DNA from: a virus
IMG/VR virus record: IMGVR_UViG_3300002835_000391
Span: 1-42,023 of that record
Strand: one strand, 5' to 3'
DNA: 42,023 nucleotides
In this document: positions 25,514 through 32,724 of the stretch, piece by piece
Layout: every line of letters begins with the position of its first letter
Position numbering within the stretch: position 1 is the stretch's first letter
Notes under the pieces: generated by a model
Seen by the model: only the letters and a program-made list of their open reading frames with translations
The model's database searches: none
What the model was told of the DNA's origin: nothing
Made by a program: the position numbers and the translations under genes

Positions 25514-25845
25514 TGGGTTACCAGTGCGTGATGATCCTCGGCAACGTGACCAAGGATCCTGAGATTCGCCAAGTCGGTGAGAACCAAGTGGCGAAGTTCT
25601 CCGTGGCCGTCAACGGCTACAAGGACAGCGTGGAGTTTTTCGACTGCGAGTGGTGGTCGCCCAACGGGGCATTGGGCTTTGTGGCCCGAGGCACCCCGGT
25701 GTTTTGCTCGGGCGAGATCCAGACCCAGAAGTGGGAGAAGGATGGCCAGCAGCGGTCGAAGCAGGTGCTGAAGGTGAAGACGCTTCAGCTTACCGGCAAG
25801 AAGGAACCAAAGGCCGAGCCTGAGTTCGCCTCAGACTTCGCCTGA
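25513..25845 (+). CDS. ssb: Single-stranded DNA-binding protein
   Basis: 110 residues. The OB-fold start GYQCVMILGNVTKDPEIRQVG, NQVAKFSVAVN, the aromatic FFDCEWW and GTPVFCSGEIQTQKW are standard SSB positions. The protein is shorter than host SSBs and its tail ends in EPEFASDFA, an acidic-plus-Phe tip reminiscent of the interaction tail but ending in Ala. It protects single strands during recombination and replication. A strong terminator follows. Confidence 0.9.
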   Translation: MGYQCVMILGNVTKDPEIRQVGENQVAKFSVAVNGYKDSVEFFDCEWWSPNGALGFVARGTPVFCSGEIQTQKWEKDGQQRSKQVLKVKTLQLTGKKEPKAEPEFASDFA

Positions 25846-25860
25846 CGATAGTGCGCGCCG

Positions 25861-25903
25861 CCCGGGGCGGGGGCTCACCCTCCACCCCCGCCCCGGGTCT
25901 TTT
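25861..25903 (+). terminator. Very strong Rho-independent terminator
   Basis: A perfect 13-bp stem pairs CCCGGGGCGGGGG (25861-25873) with CCCCCGCCCCGGG (25885-25897), with an 11-nt loop and TCTTTT after. It ends the exonuclease-ERF-SSB transcript. Confidence 0.9.
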
Positions 25904-25927
25904 CATTGGGAGGGACGAGGGAACACC

Positions 25928-26191
25928 GTGAAGGTCTATCGCACACAGGTATGGGATCGGATCGACAACCGCGGCATTCAGTTGTTTGCTGACAGCGCCG
26001 AGGTGGTGGAGGTCAACGGCACGGAGTACGTCAGCTACGGCCACCACATGGTGCGCCGCGACAACTCCTGGCATGAGTCGGAGGGGCAGGCTGCGGAGGC
26101 TGCCGCTCAGAAGATTGAGGAATACGCCGGGCTCCTGCTGCGGCAGGCACGGATGCTACGCAAGCAGGAGGCCGTCCATGCTCCTGCGTGA
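25928..26191 (+). CDS. Hypothetical protein
   Basis: 87 residues from GTG 25928, with GAGGG upstream. The N-terminal half is beta-rich (KVYRTQVWDRIDNRG, VVEVNGTEYVSYGHH); the C-terminal half is an amphipathic helix (AAEAAAQKIEEYAGLLLRQ). It overlaps the helicase start by 14 nt and contains the helicase ribosome site. Function unknown. Confidence 0.55.
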   Translation: MKVYRTQVWDRIDNRGIQLFADSAEVVEVNGTEYVSYGHHMVRRDNSWHESEGQAAEAAAQKIEEYAGLLLRQARMLRKQEAVHAPA

Positions 26192-27689
26192 CTACCAAGA
26201 CATCAGCGTGGAGTCCCATCTTGCTGCGTTGGCAACTGGCGTACCCTCCACATTGACGGGCCTGTTCACCGGGGCGGGGAAAACGGTGGTGTTTGTGGAA
26301 CTGGCCAATCGCATCTCTGGCCGGACCCTCATCATCGCCCCGCTCCGGGAACTGGTTTGGCAGGCCGTTGACAAGGTGCGGTCGATCATGGGCATCGACC
26401 CTGCCTTGGAGATGGCGGAGTTTCGCAGCCAGGAGGACGAGTGGTGGAGTCCCAAGGTGGCGGTGGCCTGCAAGCAGACGCTCATCAGGGGCCGCTACAA
26501 GAAGTTCACCGACGTTCAGTTGGTGATTGTGGACGAGGCTCACATGCAGTTCTCGCCCGCCTGCCTGGAGATGTTTCGCTGGTTCAACGAACGCGGGGCC
26601 ATGGTCGCTGGGTTCACAGCCACGCCGTTTCGCATGAGCGGCGAGGCGATGCAGGACTACTACCAGCGTGTCTTGGGCAACCTGGACATGCAGTGGGCCA
26701 TCGACAACGGCTGGTCCGTTCCGCCGCTGTGCAAGATCGCCCGGGTGGAATCGCTGGATCTGTCGGGCGTCAGCGTGTCGGGTGGTGACTTCAATCAGAA
26801 GGAACTCCAGGCCGCGGTGGATAAGGAGGCGAACCTCCACCGGATCGCCCTGATCACCAAGGAGGAGATGTCGGGTCCGACTGTGGTGTTCACTCCATCG
26901 GTCGCCTCGGCCAAGGGTGTCTGCCATTACCTCACCAACAACTACGGGATCCCTGCCGTGTATGTCCACGGCTCACAACCAGAGGAAGAACGCAATGCGG
27001 CCATCCTGGATTTCAAGTCGGGCCGAGCGAAGGTTCTCTGCAACTGCGCCGTGGTTGCTGTTGGTTTTGATCATCCTCCTGTTTCGACACTTATTCTCGG
27101 CCGTCCGACACGCTCCCGATCATTTTGGCTCCAGTGTGTCGGGCGAGCGACTCGCGCCTTGGGCGGAGTTGTTGATTTCCCAGGCAGCACAGCGGAAAGC
27201 CGCATCGCCGCCATCGCTGCCAGCGACAAGCCGCGCTTCAAAATCGTTGACTGCACCGACGCCTCGCTAGATCACCGGCTGATCACCGCCGTGGACATGT
27301 TCGTCACCACGGGCGACAAGGAAATCAGGCAGGCCGTGAAGCGGGCTGCGGAGGCCCAGCCGCTGACGCAGGCAGAGCTGGATGCCGTCGCTCAACAAGA
27401 ACTGGAGCGGCGGCTGATCGCCCAAGAGATCGAAGCCCGGCGACGGCGGATGGCCGGTCAGGCTGCTGGTCGGGTTGTGGGCCGGGAGTTCGATCTGGCT
27501 GCGGGTGGGAGCCGGACCATCGGCACCTACATGAACCCGCTCAAGGGCAAGTACGGCGGGATGCTGATGTCGCAACTCCCGGGTCACTACGTGGAGTGGG
27601 CATGTAACAACCCCGGCATCAAGGGCTGGATCAAGAACAACTTTCTCAAGGAAAGGAGCCGCAGGCGTGAACTCACAAAAGCGGTCTGA
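26178..27689 (+). CDS. SF2 DNA/RNA helicase (DEAH type)
   Basis: 503 residues. ATG 26178 is chosen because AGGAGG stands 6 nt before it; the same frame is open further upstream but there overlaps the preceding gene. Motif I TGAGKT 31-36, motif II DEAH 119-122, motif III TATPF 148-151, and motif VI QCVGRATR 319-326 mark an SF2 helicase of the Rad25/UvrB-like phage group. The C-terminal 140 residues after the core are a charged helix and a separate small domain (NPLKGKYGGMLMSQLPG). Likely unwinds DNA in replication or recombination; no nuclease or primase fusion is seen. Confidence 0.88.
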   Translation: MLLRDYQDISVESHLAALATGVPSTLTGLFTGAGKTVVFVELANRISGRTLIIAPLRELVWQAVDKVRSIMGIDPALEMAEFRSQEDEWWSPKVAVACKQTLIRGRYKKFTDVQLVIVDEAHMQFSPACLEMFRWFNERGAMVAGFTATPFRMSGEAMQDYYQRVLGNLDMQWAIDNGWSVPPLCKIARVESLDLSGVSVSGGDFNQKELQAAVDKEANLHRIALITKEEMSGPTVVFTPSVASAKGVCHYLTNNYGIPAVYVHGSQPEEERNAAILDFKSGRAKVLCNCAVVAVGFDHPPVSTLILGRPTRSRSFWLQCVGRATRALGGVVDFPGSTAESRIAAIAASDKPRFKIVDCTDASLDHRLITAVDMFVTTGDKEIRQAVKRAAEAQPLTQAELDAVAQQELERRLIAQEIEARRRRMAGQAAGRVVGREFDLAAGGSRTIGTYMNPLKGKYGGMLMSQLPGHYVEWACNNPGIKGWIKNNFLKERSRRRELTKAV

Positions 27690-27891
27690 CTTACTGCTGG
27701 AGGATACGGTCCAGCAAATCACGGAGGTGTTTGAGGTTTCGCACGCCTTCCCCAAGGCGTTCATCAAGGAGGAAAAGCGACATGGGTTCTGGAAGCGATT
27801 GTGGATTCGTCTTGCGTCATGCTTTGGCTCACGCCGACGAGCTGCACCGAAGCGTGATCGTCAACCGCGAAGCGATCTCCCGCGTGGCTGA
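27667..27891 (+). CDS. Small hypothetical protein
   Basis: 74 residues from GTG 27667, with AAGGAG 8 nt upstream inside the helicase end. The first ~45 residues are helical (RSDLLLEDTVQQITEVFEV); the remainder is Arg-rich and overlaps the next gene by 110 nt in another frame, so the true end of the functional part may be earlier. No family recognised. Confidence 0.4.
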   Translation: MNSQKRSDLLLEDTVQQITEVFEVSHAFPKAFIKEEKRHGFWKRLWIRLASCFGSRRRAAPKRDRQPRSDLPRG

Positions 27892-28333
27892 GAGGATGAA
27901 GCTCTCATTCCCTCAGTGCCGTGGCGTGGTGCGTTTGCTGCGAGTCTCGGGCTACATCCCGAGCCCGGAGCGGCTCGCCCTGGTTTCCATGAAGGACTGG
28001 GGGCTGGAGGACGCAGACATTGCCGAAATGTGGGGCCGCCCAACGGAATGGGCTACCCGGGTGAGGGCCGACGCCAAGAAGCTCCGCAAGTCGGAGCCGA
28101 TTGCGGACCACCTGGAATACCTGGACGAGGGGCTCTGCCCCGGCGATCCGTGCCCCGAAGAACTGTATCGCAGGGCCGCTGAGATCAGGGCCAAGCGAGA
28201 CAGAACGTGGTCGCACGCCTTGAGCGGGCGTCCACTTAGTGCCCCGACGCAGGGCGGGATGCGTCACTACGCCTGGGATGGCCGCTATGCATCGTTCGTT
28301 TCGATCCTCGCTTCAGGCTGGTCAAGACGCTGA
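27782..28333 (+). CDS. Hypothetical protein with HTH-like helices
   Basis: 183 residues. ATG 27782 has AGGAGG 9 nt upstream. EAISRVAERMKLSFPQCRG and LEDADIAEMWGRPTEWATRV have the spacing of helix-turn-helix units, so it may bind DNA as a regulator or replication accessory. The C-terminal 50 residues include SGRPLSAPTQGG. No catalytic motif. The end overlaps the next gene by about 56 nt. Confidence 0.5.
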   Translation: MGSGSDCGFVLRHALAHADELHRSVIVNREAISRVAERMKLSFPQCRGVVRLLRVSGYIPSPERLALVSMKDWGLEDADIAEMWGRPTEWATRVRADAKKLRKSEPIADHLEYLDEGLCPGDPCPEELYRRAAEIRAKRDRTWSHALSGRPLSAPTQGGMRHYAWDGRYASFVSILASGWSRR

Positions 28334-28907
28334 ACGCCGCTGGGTCGATAGCCTTCGGGCTATCGGCCGGGCGGTGGCTCACGGACTGAAACTTCGCATC
28401 AAGAAACACTGCAAGGTTAACGACCATGTTGAATCGCCAGATGCTTGCCTCCTCTTGTCGGTGGAGATCAAGGAACGCTCCCTGTCCTTCACCTCTCCGG
28501 AGGATTACCCGTACGACACCGTCTTTGTGGATGACTGTCGGGGCCTTGCCCGTGAGAGTTTCGGTCACTTCGCCTACGTCTACCTTTCCAAGCCGACCGG
28601 CCAGTGGGTCTGGCTGTCTGTCCTGGACCGTGACGAGACATGGACAGAGACGACTACGTTCGACCGCGGGCGGGGCCATGAGGTGCCGGTCCTGGTGGCG
28701 CCGAAGGGGCATCTCCGACCAGCCCAGCAACTGATTGATTTGATCTATCCGCACCATTTCTTGGATTTAGTCGATGGAGAAACCGGAGCCTTCGTCAGCG
28801 GAGGTGGAGAGGTTGCGGAACGAGAACGCTACGTTGCGAAAACGCATCCGGACGCTGGAGGACGAGTTACGCCGCCTCCAGGCAAGAGTCGTAAGCACAT
28901 GGGGTGA
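28278..28907 (+). CDS. Putative PD-(D/E)XK nuclease
   Basis: 209 residues from ATG 28278 (ATG 28287 possible; neither has a strong site). The catalytic pattern is visible: E19 in GQDAERRW, D55 in SPDA, E63-x-K65 in SVEIKER, in the spacing of phage PD-(D/E)XK nucleases. YPYDTVFVDD and FGHFAYVYLSKPTGQWVWLSV form later core strands. It could trim DNA ends, resolve junctions or restrict host DNA. The last 45 codons overlap a small coiled-coil gene in another frame and look like tail sequence. Confidence 0.55.
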   Translation: MAAMHRSFRSSLQAGQDAERRWVDSLRAIGRAVAHGLKLRIKKHCKVNDHVESPDACLLLSVEIKERSLSFTSPEDYPYDTVFVDDCRGLARESFGHFAYVYLSKPTGQWVWLSVLDRDETWTETTTFDRGRGHEVPVLVAPKGHLRPAQQLIDLIYPHHFLDLVDGETGAFVSGGGEVAERERYVAKTHPDAGGRVTPPPGKSRKHMG

Positions 28908-28914
28908 GGCATGA
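28774..28914 (+). CDS. 46-residue coiled-coil protein
   Basis: ATG 28774, stop TGA 28912-28914. The sequence has a clean leucine-zipper heptad: VERLRNENATLRKRIRTLED then ELRRLQARV. Such regularity is unlikely by chance and shows that this frame, not the overlapping nuclease tail, is the coding one here. It probably dimerises; partner unknown. Its stop overlaps the next start (ATGA). Confidence 0.6.
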   Translation: MEKPEPSSAEVERLRNENATLRKRIRTLEDELRRLQARVVSTWGEA

Positions 28915-29054
28915 GCGGGACGTTGATCATCATCACCGGCTGCATCTACGCCTACGTGGCTTGGGAGCAGCTCATGAAAGGGAACGACGGCATGGCCCTG
29001 GCCTACATGGGATACAGCGTCAGCAACATCGGCCTCTGGATGGCAGTGAAATGA
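28911..29054 (+). CDS. 47-residue membrane protein
   Basis: ATG 28911 overlaps the coiled-coil stop; stop TGA 29052-29054. One N-terminal hydrophobic segment (TLIIITGCIYAYVAW) and a second weaker one (MALAYMGYSVSNIGLWM) give a small one- or two-span membrane protein. No charged catalytic residues. Function unknown. Confidence 0.6.
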   Translation: MSGTLIIITGCIYAYVAWEQLMKGNDGMALAYMGYSVSNIGLWMAVK

Positions 29055-29071
29055 AGCTAGGGGAGGAACAT

Positions 29072-29272
29072 ATGGACGATAAGCCCTGCCCATACGTCAC
29101 AGGCACCGTGACGCACCACTGCACGCTGACGCCGTTCACGCTCACCGACGAGGAGCGGGAGGCGATCCAATGGGCCGTCGCAACGCTGGACGCAGAGGCG
29201 GCCCTCGGGGATGGCGAGTTTGAGGCGCGACAGGCCGCCACGCTGCGGGGGCTGCTGGGGCGACTGAAATGA
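29072..29272 (+). CDS. Small hypothetical protein
   Basis: 66 residues. ATG 29072 is preferred because GGGGAGG stands 5-6 nt upstream; ATG 29051, overlapping the previous stop, would add 7 residues. A short N-terminus with two Cys and a His (PCPYVTGTVTHHC) precedes a helical part (LTDEEREAIQWAVATLDAEA). Unknown. The stop overlaps the next start by 4 nt. Confidence 0.55.
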   Translation: MDDKPCPYVTGTVTHHCTLTPFTLTDEEREAIQWAVATLDAEAALGDGEFEARQAATLRGLLGRLK

Positions 29273-29907
29273 ACGCCGACATCCCATTCTTCCGGTGCTG
29301 GGTCCGGCTCCCATACATCTCTCGCCAGCAGGGCGTGGAGGAGGGATACGCCTTTGCCGTCCAGTCCTACCCCGGGCGGGCGCTGGCGTTCCATGTGATG
29401 CTCAAGTCGGGGGCTCACTACCGTGGCGTCCCGATCCACGCCTTGGCGTTACAACCTGACGCTCCCGTAAGGATGGTCGGTGAGCTGCAATTATGGGACT
29501 GCTTTACAGCGCGGCCGATAGTCCATTGTTACAACTACCTGCGGGACCATCAGGCCAACTGCCGCCTGAGATACTCCACCGAGGCCGGGGTGTATCTCTT
29601 TACTGTGGACTGGCTCCCCGATGACTCTGGGCCGGGGTTCACCCACCTCCCCGAGCAAAACAAATGTGCCCACGTTCTGGCCCTGGATGACGGGAATCTG
29701 TGCGCCCTGCCCACCAACCGGATCGCTTGGCTGGACGGGTACTTTATCGGCCGGAACCCCGACCCCCGGTCCCGCCAGTACACCGTCCAGGAGGAGGTCT
29801 GGCAGGCCGAGGATGCCGGGTTCGATGCCAGCCTGGATACCAATTACATCTATGAGGCCCAGGATGGCCCTGGGGCGGCCGATCCGGGGGCCGACCACCC
29901 AGTTTAG
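29269..29907 (+). CDS. Hypothetical protein
   Basis: 212 residues starting in an ATGA overlap. The sequence is a mixed globular protein with many aromatics: FRCWVRLPYISRQQG, YAFAVQSYPGRALAFHVML, GELQLWDCFTARPIVHCYN, VYLFTVDWLPDD, LDGYFIGRNPDPRSRQYTV. The beta-rich pattern recalls phage proteins of unknown function conserved next to recombination genes. No motif was recognised. The acidic C-terminus may be flexible. Confidence 0.6.
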   Translation: MNADIPFFRCWVRLPYISRQQGVEEGYAFAVQSYPGRALAFHVMLKSGAHYRGVPIHALALQPDAPVRMVGELQLWDCFTARPIVHCYNYLRDHQANCRLRYSTEAGVYLFTVDWLPDDSGPGFTHLPEQNKCAHVLALDDGNLCALPTNRIAWLDGYFIGRNPDPRSRQYTVQEEVWQAEDAGFDASLDTNYIYEAQDGPGAADPGADHPV

Positions 29908-29967
29908 ACCCCCAGATTCACCACCCCACAGCGGTCAAATTTGGGCCTCTGGCGGGCAATAGTAAAT

Positions 29968-30183
29968 ATGGCGCAGAAGCGGCGGCGGGATTACGACTAC
30001 ATCGCTAGACTGCGGGCGGCACACCGCTCGGCAGAGCAGATGAGTCTGTACGCCGGTCGGCTGCTGGAACAAATCGACTCCCTCCAAAGGGACTTGCAGG
30101 CCAGGGACGCAGTGATCTCGGCGCTGAAGTCGGAGCTGGAGAGGCGATCCGCCGCACAGGACTCAGATTGCTTTCGCGCGTAG
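29968..30183 (+). CDS. Coiled-coil protein
   Basis: 71 residues. A basic N-terminus (MAQKRRRDYDYIARLRAAHR) precedes a long amphipathic helix (AGRLLEQIDSLQRDLQAR to LKSELERR), suggesting a dimer that may contact nucleic acid. ATG 29968 follows the GGGCAATAGT motif rather than a normal ribosome site. The last gene before the structured RNA region. Confidence 0.55.
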   Translation: MAQKRRRDYDYIARLRAAHRSAEQMSLYAGRLLEQIDSLQRDLQARDAVISALKSELERRSAAQDSDCFRA

Positions 30184-30189
30184 ACTGCC

Positions 30190-30536
30190 AGCGACAGGAG
30201 ATGTTTGGATCGGCGGCGCGGGTTGGGATTAACCTTCTGGCGCGCCTCCGTATTACCTCGCAACCAGAAGGGATTGTGCTGCAAGCGAGGGGGCCAGCCG
30301 CAAGCGACAGGGCTCAAGCACACGGGTGACCGGATGCACCCGATAAGCAGGTCGCAACTCAGTAGCCTCCGGTGGCATGCTGGGCGCCTTCAGACCGTCC
30401 TAACGAACTGCGGACAAGGCGGCGGCCAACCCTAGCCACGGCTGGGGATTGGTCGCCGTGCGCCTTGACCGAGCCTTCAAACCGCGAACATGGGCTGCCG
30501 CATCCGAGACATGAAGTTGCTTGAGGTTTGATTAGA
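30190..30536 (+). ncRNA. Structured RNA candidate upstream of an HNH gene
   Basis: This stretch has no credible gene on either strand and is full of paired segments. By eye: CCTTCTGG 30233-30240 with CCAGAAGG 30264-30271, interlocked with CCTCGC 30256-30261 and GCGAGG 30285-30290 (a pseudoknot); GCGAC 30304-30308 with GTCGC 30351-30355 enclosing the hairpin CGGGTG/CACCCG (30323-30342); CAAGGCG 30415-30421 with CGCCTTG 30461-30467, enclosing a long imperfect hairpin 30422-30456; and TCAAACC 30477-30483 with GGTTTGA 30525-30531. Size and complexity are those of a ribozyme, HEARO/omega-type RNA or other mobile structured RNA. The group I P7 consensus was looked for and not found. The class is unknown. 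Confidence 0.6.
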
Positions 30537-30616
30537 AGAAGGAGAAACTCTGGACTGGTGAATGGAACAGCCGTACACTAGCGGCACTACCTGGAGGGGT
30601 AGATCGGTGATCACGG

Positions 30617-31117
30617 ATGATCGTCATTGCTACGAAGCGGTGCAGCGGCAGGCACGGATGCGGCTTGGTTCTGCCGGTGAGCGATTTCTCCGTGCGCAAG
30701 GACGGGAGGCTCCACACGTATTGCCGAGCCTGTGCGTGCCAGTCCGCTCGCGAGTGGAGCGTAGGCAATCCGGATCGCCGCGCCGCTACGGAGCGGGAAT
30801 GGCGGCAAAACAATCCGCTTGCCGCAAAGGCGTACAGCCTTGTTGGTTCCGCCATCCAGTCAGGCCCGTCCGACATCGACGTTGGCTGGGTGCTGGAGCG
30901 GCTGGAGCGTGGCGTCTGCGAGTTTTCTGGCGTGCCGTTCGTCTACGAAAAGCGGCACCCATTCATGCCGTCGATTGACCGGATCGATCCCGCGCAGCCC
31001 GGCCACATGAAAGACAACTGCCGCGTGATTCTTTGGGGGCTGAACGGCTTTAAGGGCGCGGCCACCGAGGAGGTGTTTCGGGAATGCCTAGAGAAGGTGC
31101 ATGCCGCGTTTAACTAA
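30617..31117 (+). CDS. Zinc-finger HNH endonuclease
   Basis: 166 residues. An in-frame stop at 30608-30610 fixes ATG 30617 as the first start; only GGTGA 6 nt upstream can serve as ribosome site. N-terminal zinc knuckle: C9, C15, C36, C39. The C-terminal HNH-like domain shows C101 in CEFSGVPF, SIDRIDPAQPGH (119-130), N134 and N143 in WGLNGFKG, the pattern of small phage HNH proteins. No RuvC domain is present, so it is not an IscB. Probably a homing-type nicking or cutting enzyme. It immediately follows the structured RNA, and the two may form one mobile unit. Confidence 0.7.
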   Translation: MIVIATKRCSGRHGCGLVLPVSDFSVRKDGRLHTYCRACACQSAREWSVGNPDRRAATEREWRQNNPLAAKAYSLVGSAIQSGPSDIDVGWVLERLERGVCEFSGVPFVYEKRHPFMPSIDRIDPAQPGHMKDNCRVILWGLNGFKGAATEEVFRECLEKVHAAFN

Positions 31118-31502
31118 AGATGACAAGCTCCTGTTTCAGGAGTTCGCCGCGGAGTTTCGATCCTGCGCCATCTGCTGGTGGCCGGAGTCGGACATGCGGC
31201 GGCGGATGGAGATCCACCACATCTGCGGCGGCTCGGCCCGCAAGCATGACCGCCGAAATCTTTTAACAACCTGTGCGCGCTGCCATGGGTTGTACCACAA
31301 CGGCAAGATCGACGGCAACTTTCCGGACATCACCAAGGGGATGATCCTCACAGCCAAGAAGGAATCCGATCCCGATCACTACGACCCGGAGTTCCTCGCA
31401 TGGTTGCGCCATCGCAAGCATCTGGGATACGACCCGCAGCCCATCGATCCGTACTACCTAGAGGAGCGCGAGCGCAACGTCGGCCAATGTCGGAAGCCAT
31501 GA
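31101..31502 (+). CDS. HNH endonuclease
   Basis: 133 residues, overlapping the preceding HNH gene by 17 nt. Zinc and catalytic residues are clear: C22-x2-C25, H39-H40 in MEIHHICGGS, N53 in DRRNLLT, C58-x2-C61, H62 and H66. This is a compact classical HNH domain with a 60-residue tail rich in Tyr, Pro and Arg. Phage enzymes of this type take part in packaging, DNA repair or homing. It is distinct in sequence from its neighbour, so the pair is not a duplication. Confidence 0.78.
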   Translation: MPRLTKDDKLLFQEFAAEFRSCAICWWPESDMRRRMEIHHICGGSARKHDRRNLLTTCARCHGLYHNGKIDGNFPDITKGMILTAKKESDPDHYDPEFLAWLRHRKHLGYDPQPIDPYYLEERERNVGQCRKP

Positions 31503-31861
31503 CCTGTCAGGTGATCCGCGTCACGCGGCCGGACACCATCTTGATCCGCACGTATAGCGCGCCCGTCCAGGCCAGCGTTCACGTTCACCTCGTCCTGGAA
31601 GGGGTGAAGTGCAAGCGTGCGGCGCGGCAGGAAATCCTGGATTGGATTGAGATCCACGCCGACGCCGAGCGACTGAGCCTCATCACCTGGGAGTGGTTCC
31701 GCGATTCATACGGCCGGGTGCTGGGCGATCTGGCGGATCGTCAGACGGGTGAAACCCTGACCCAGTGGCTGATTGACCGCGGGGTCGCCCAGTCCAGGCC
31801 CGACCACTATCTGGAAATCCTGCGTTCGATGGTCGCCAGCGAGGAGCCGGACCAATGCTGA
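31487..31861 (+). CDS. Staphylococcal-nuclease-like OB-fold protein, probably inactive
   Basis: 124 residues, 16 nt overlap with the HNH gene. Strands VIRVTRPDTILIRTY and HVHLVLEGVKCK, a helix AARQEILDWIEIHA, then SYGRVLGDLADRQTGETLTQWLIDRG follow the SNase order. The YGR arginine is kept, but the Arg and Glu of the usual R-x-L-x7-E site are replaced (His/Val and Lys), so nuclease activity is doubtful. It may bind nucleic acid or act as an adaptor. Confidence 0.6.
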   Translation: MSEAMTCQVIRVTRPDTILIRTYSAPVQASVHVHLVLEGVKCKRAARQEILDWIEIHADAERLSLITWEWFRDSYGRVLGDLADRQTGETLTQWLIDRGVAQSRPDHYLEILRSMVASEEPDQC

Positions 31862-32097
31862 TCGGGAACAGTGCCAAGACGAACAACTTCAAGTTCACCT
31901 TCTTCTGGCCCTCACTCGGAGAGGGCAGGGACTTTGCGTTCGCCAGTCAGGTCGGAACCTGGGTGGGGCAGAACGCCAAGGTGCTGGACAAGAAGCGTCC
32001 AGGCGAAGCGGTGCGTCTCCTGTCCGAGCAGTTTGAAGACCTCAAGGAGATCGATGCCATCTCCTTCAACGGCCCCCTGGCGAGGATCCGGAAATGA
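31855..32097 (+). CDS. Small hypothetical protein
   Basis: 80 residues overlapping the SNase-like stop by 7 nt. An aromatic beta-rich N-terminus (FKFTFFWPSLGEGRDFAFA) precedes a helical part (PGEAVRLLSEQFEDLKEI). Unknown. It ends in an ATGA overlap with the resolvase candidate. Confidence 0.55.
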   Translation: MLIGNSAKTNNFKFTFFWPSLGEGRDFAFASQVGTWVGQNAKVLDKKRPGEAVRLLSEQFEDLKEIDAISFNGPLARIRK

Positions 32098-32519
32098 CCG
32101 ACAGCCGTGCCAAAGGTGCAAGAGGCGAGCGGGAAGCCGCCCGTGCCTGGACTGATGTCTTTGGCGTAGCCGCGCGGCGAGGCCAGCAATATGCGGGTGG
32201 AACGGAAAGCCCGGATGTGATCACCGGCATGCCGGGCATTCATGTAGAGGTGAAGCGCGTTGAGGCTGGCAACCCCTACGTGTGGATGGATCAGGCCGTC
32301 CGGGACGCTGGCCCAAAGGCTCCGGTCGTTCTTCACCGCAGGAACAACAAACCTTGGCTGCTGATTGTGAGGCTGGACGATGCCCCAAGACTGGCAAAAG
32401 CGATTGCTCAAGCATCTCAAGGCGTGGGCGGAGGAGCGGTTCCCGGTGACTTACCCGATCCGGGTCTACCTCCGACCAGCGGCGAAGATGGAAAACCATC
32501 TCGGGTTTTTTACCTTTGA
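32094..32519 (+). CDS. Putative Holliday junction resolvase (PD-(D/E)XK)
   Basis: 141 residues. KGARGEREAARAW with E12 or E14, SPDVITG with D41, and IHVEVKR with E52-x-K54 give the archaeal-Hjc-like or phage PD-(D/E)XK resolvase pattern; PWLLIVRLDD is a late strand. It should process branched recombination or replication intermediates. The core ends near residue 100; the last ~45 codons overlap the next gene in another frame and are Gly/Pro-rich, so only part may be meaningful. Confidence 0.7.
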   Translation: MTDSRAKGARGEREAARAWTDVFGVAARRGQQYAGGTESPDVITGMPGIHVEVKRVEAGNPYVWMDQAVRDAGPKAPVVLHRRNNKPWLLIVRLDDAPRLAKAIAQASQGVGGGAVPGDLPDPGLPPTSGEDGKPSRVFYL

Positions 32520-32724
32520 CGATGACGAGGAACGCGGGGTGATCAGCATCTTGGAAAGCCAAGACCGCGTTGGATTGATTGATACGTTTGTGGAGGAGTG
32601 GGCTCACGCCCGCACGGTGTACCTAATCGACACGGAGGACCATGATGAAGACCCATTTCACCATCCCAGTTTCTGGAGCGAGTACGGCCGAATACAGCAG
32701 GCCGCAAGGCAGCGAGCTTGGTGA
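32380..32724 (+). CDS. Zincin-like protein with altered HExxH site
   Basis: 114 residues. GAGG about 8 nt before the ATG. The order IDTFVEEWAHA (65-77) then HHPSFWSEYGRI (94-105) matches phage metalloprotease-like proteins that carry DT-hydrophobic-HEWAH and H-D-x-x-F-W. Here the first His of HExxH is Glu (EEWAH, 72-76), so a zinc site is probably incomplete. Overlap of 140 nt with the resolvase end, in a different frame. Either a degenerate enzyme or a structural or binding relative. Confidence 0.5.
   Translation: MPQDWQKRLLKHLKAWAEERFPVTYPIRVYLRPAAKMENHLGFFTFDDDEERGVISILESQDRVGLIDTFVEEWAHARTVYLIDTEDHDEDPFHHPSFWSEYGRIQQAARQRAW

Noticed and set aside
30205-30435. 76-codon + strand ORF inside the structured RNA region
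   Set aside because: No ribosome site, Arg/Gln/Gly-rich composition without a domain, and the DNA is dominated by complementary segments that explain the sequence better as RNA.
30190-30536. Group I or group II intron
   Set aside because: The AGACTA/TAGTC-type P7 pairing, a domain V hairpin and interrupted exon sequences were looked for and not seen. Kept as an unclassified RNA; a covariance search could overturn this.
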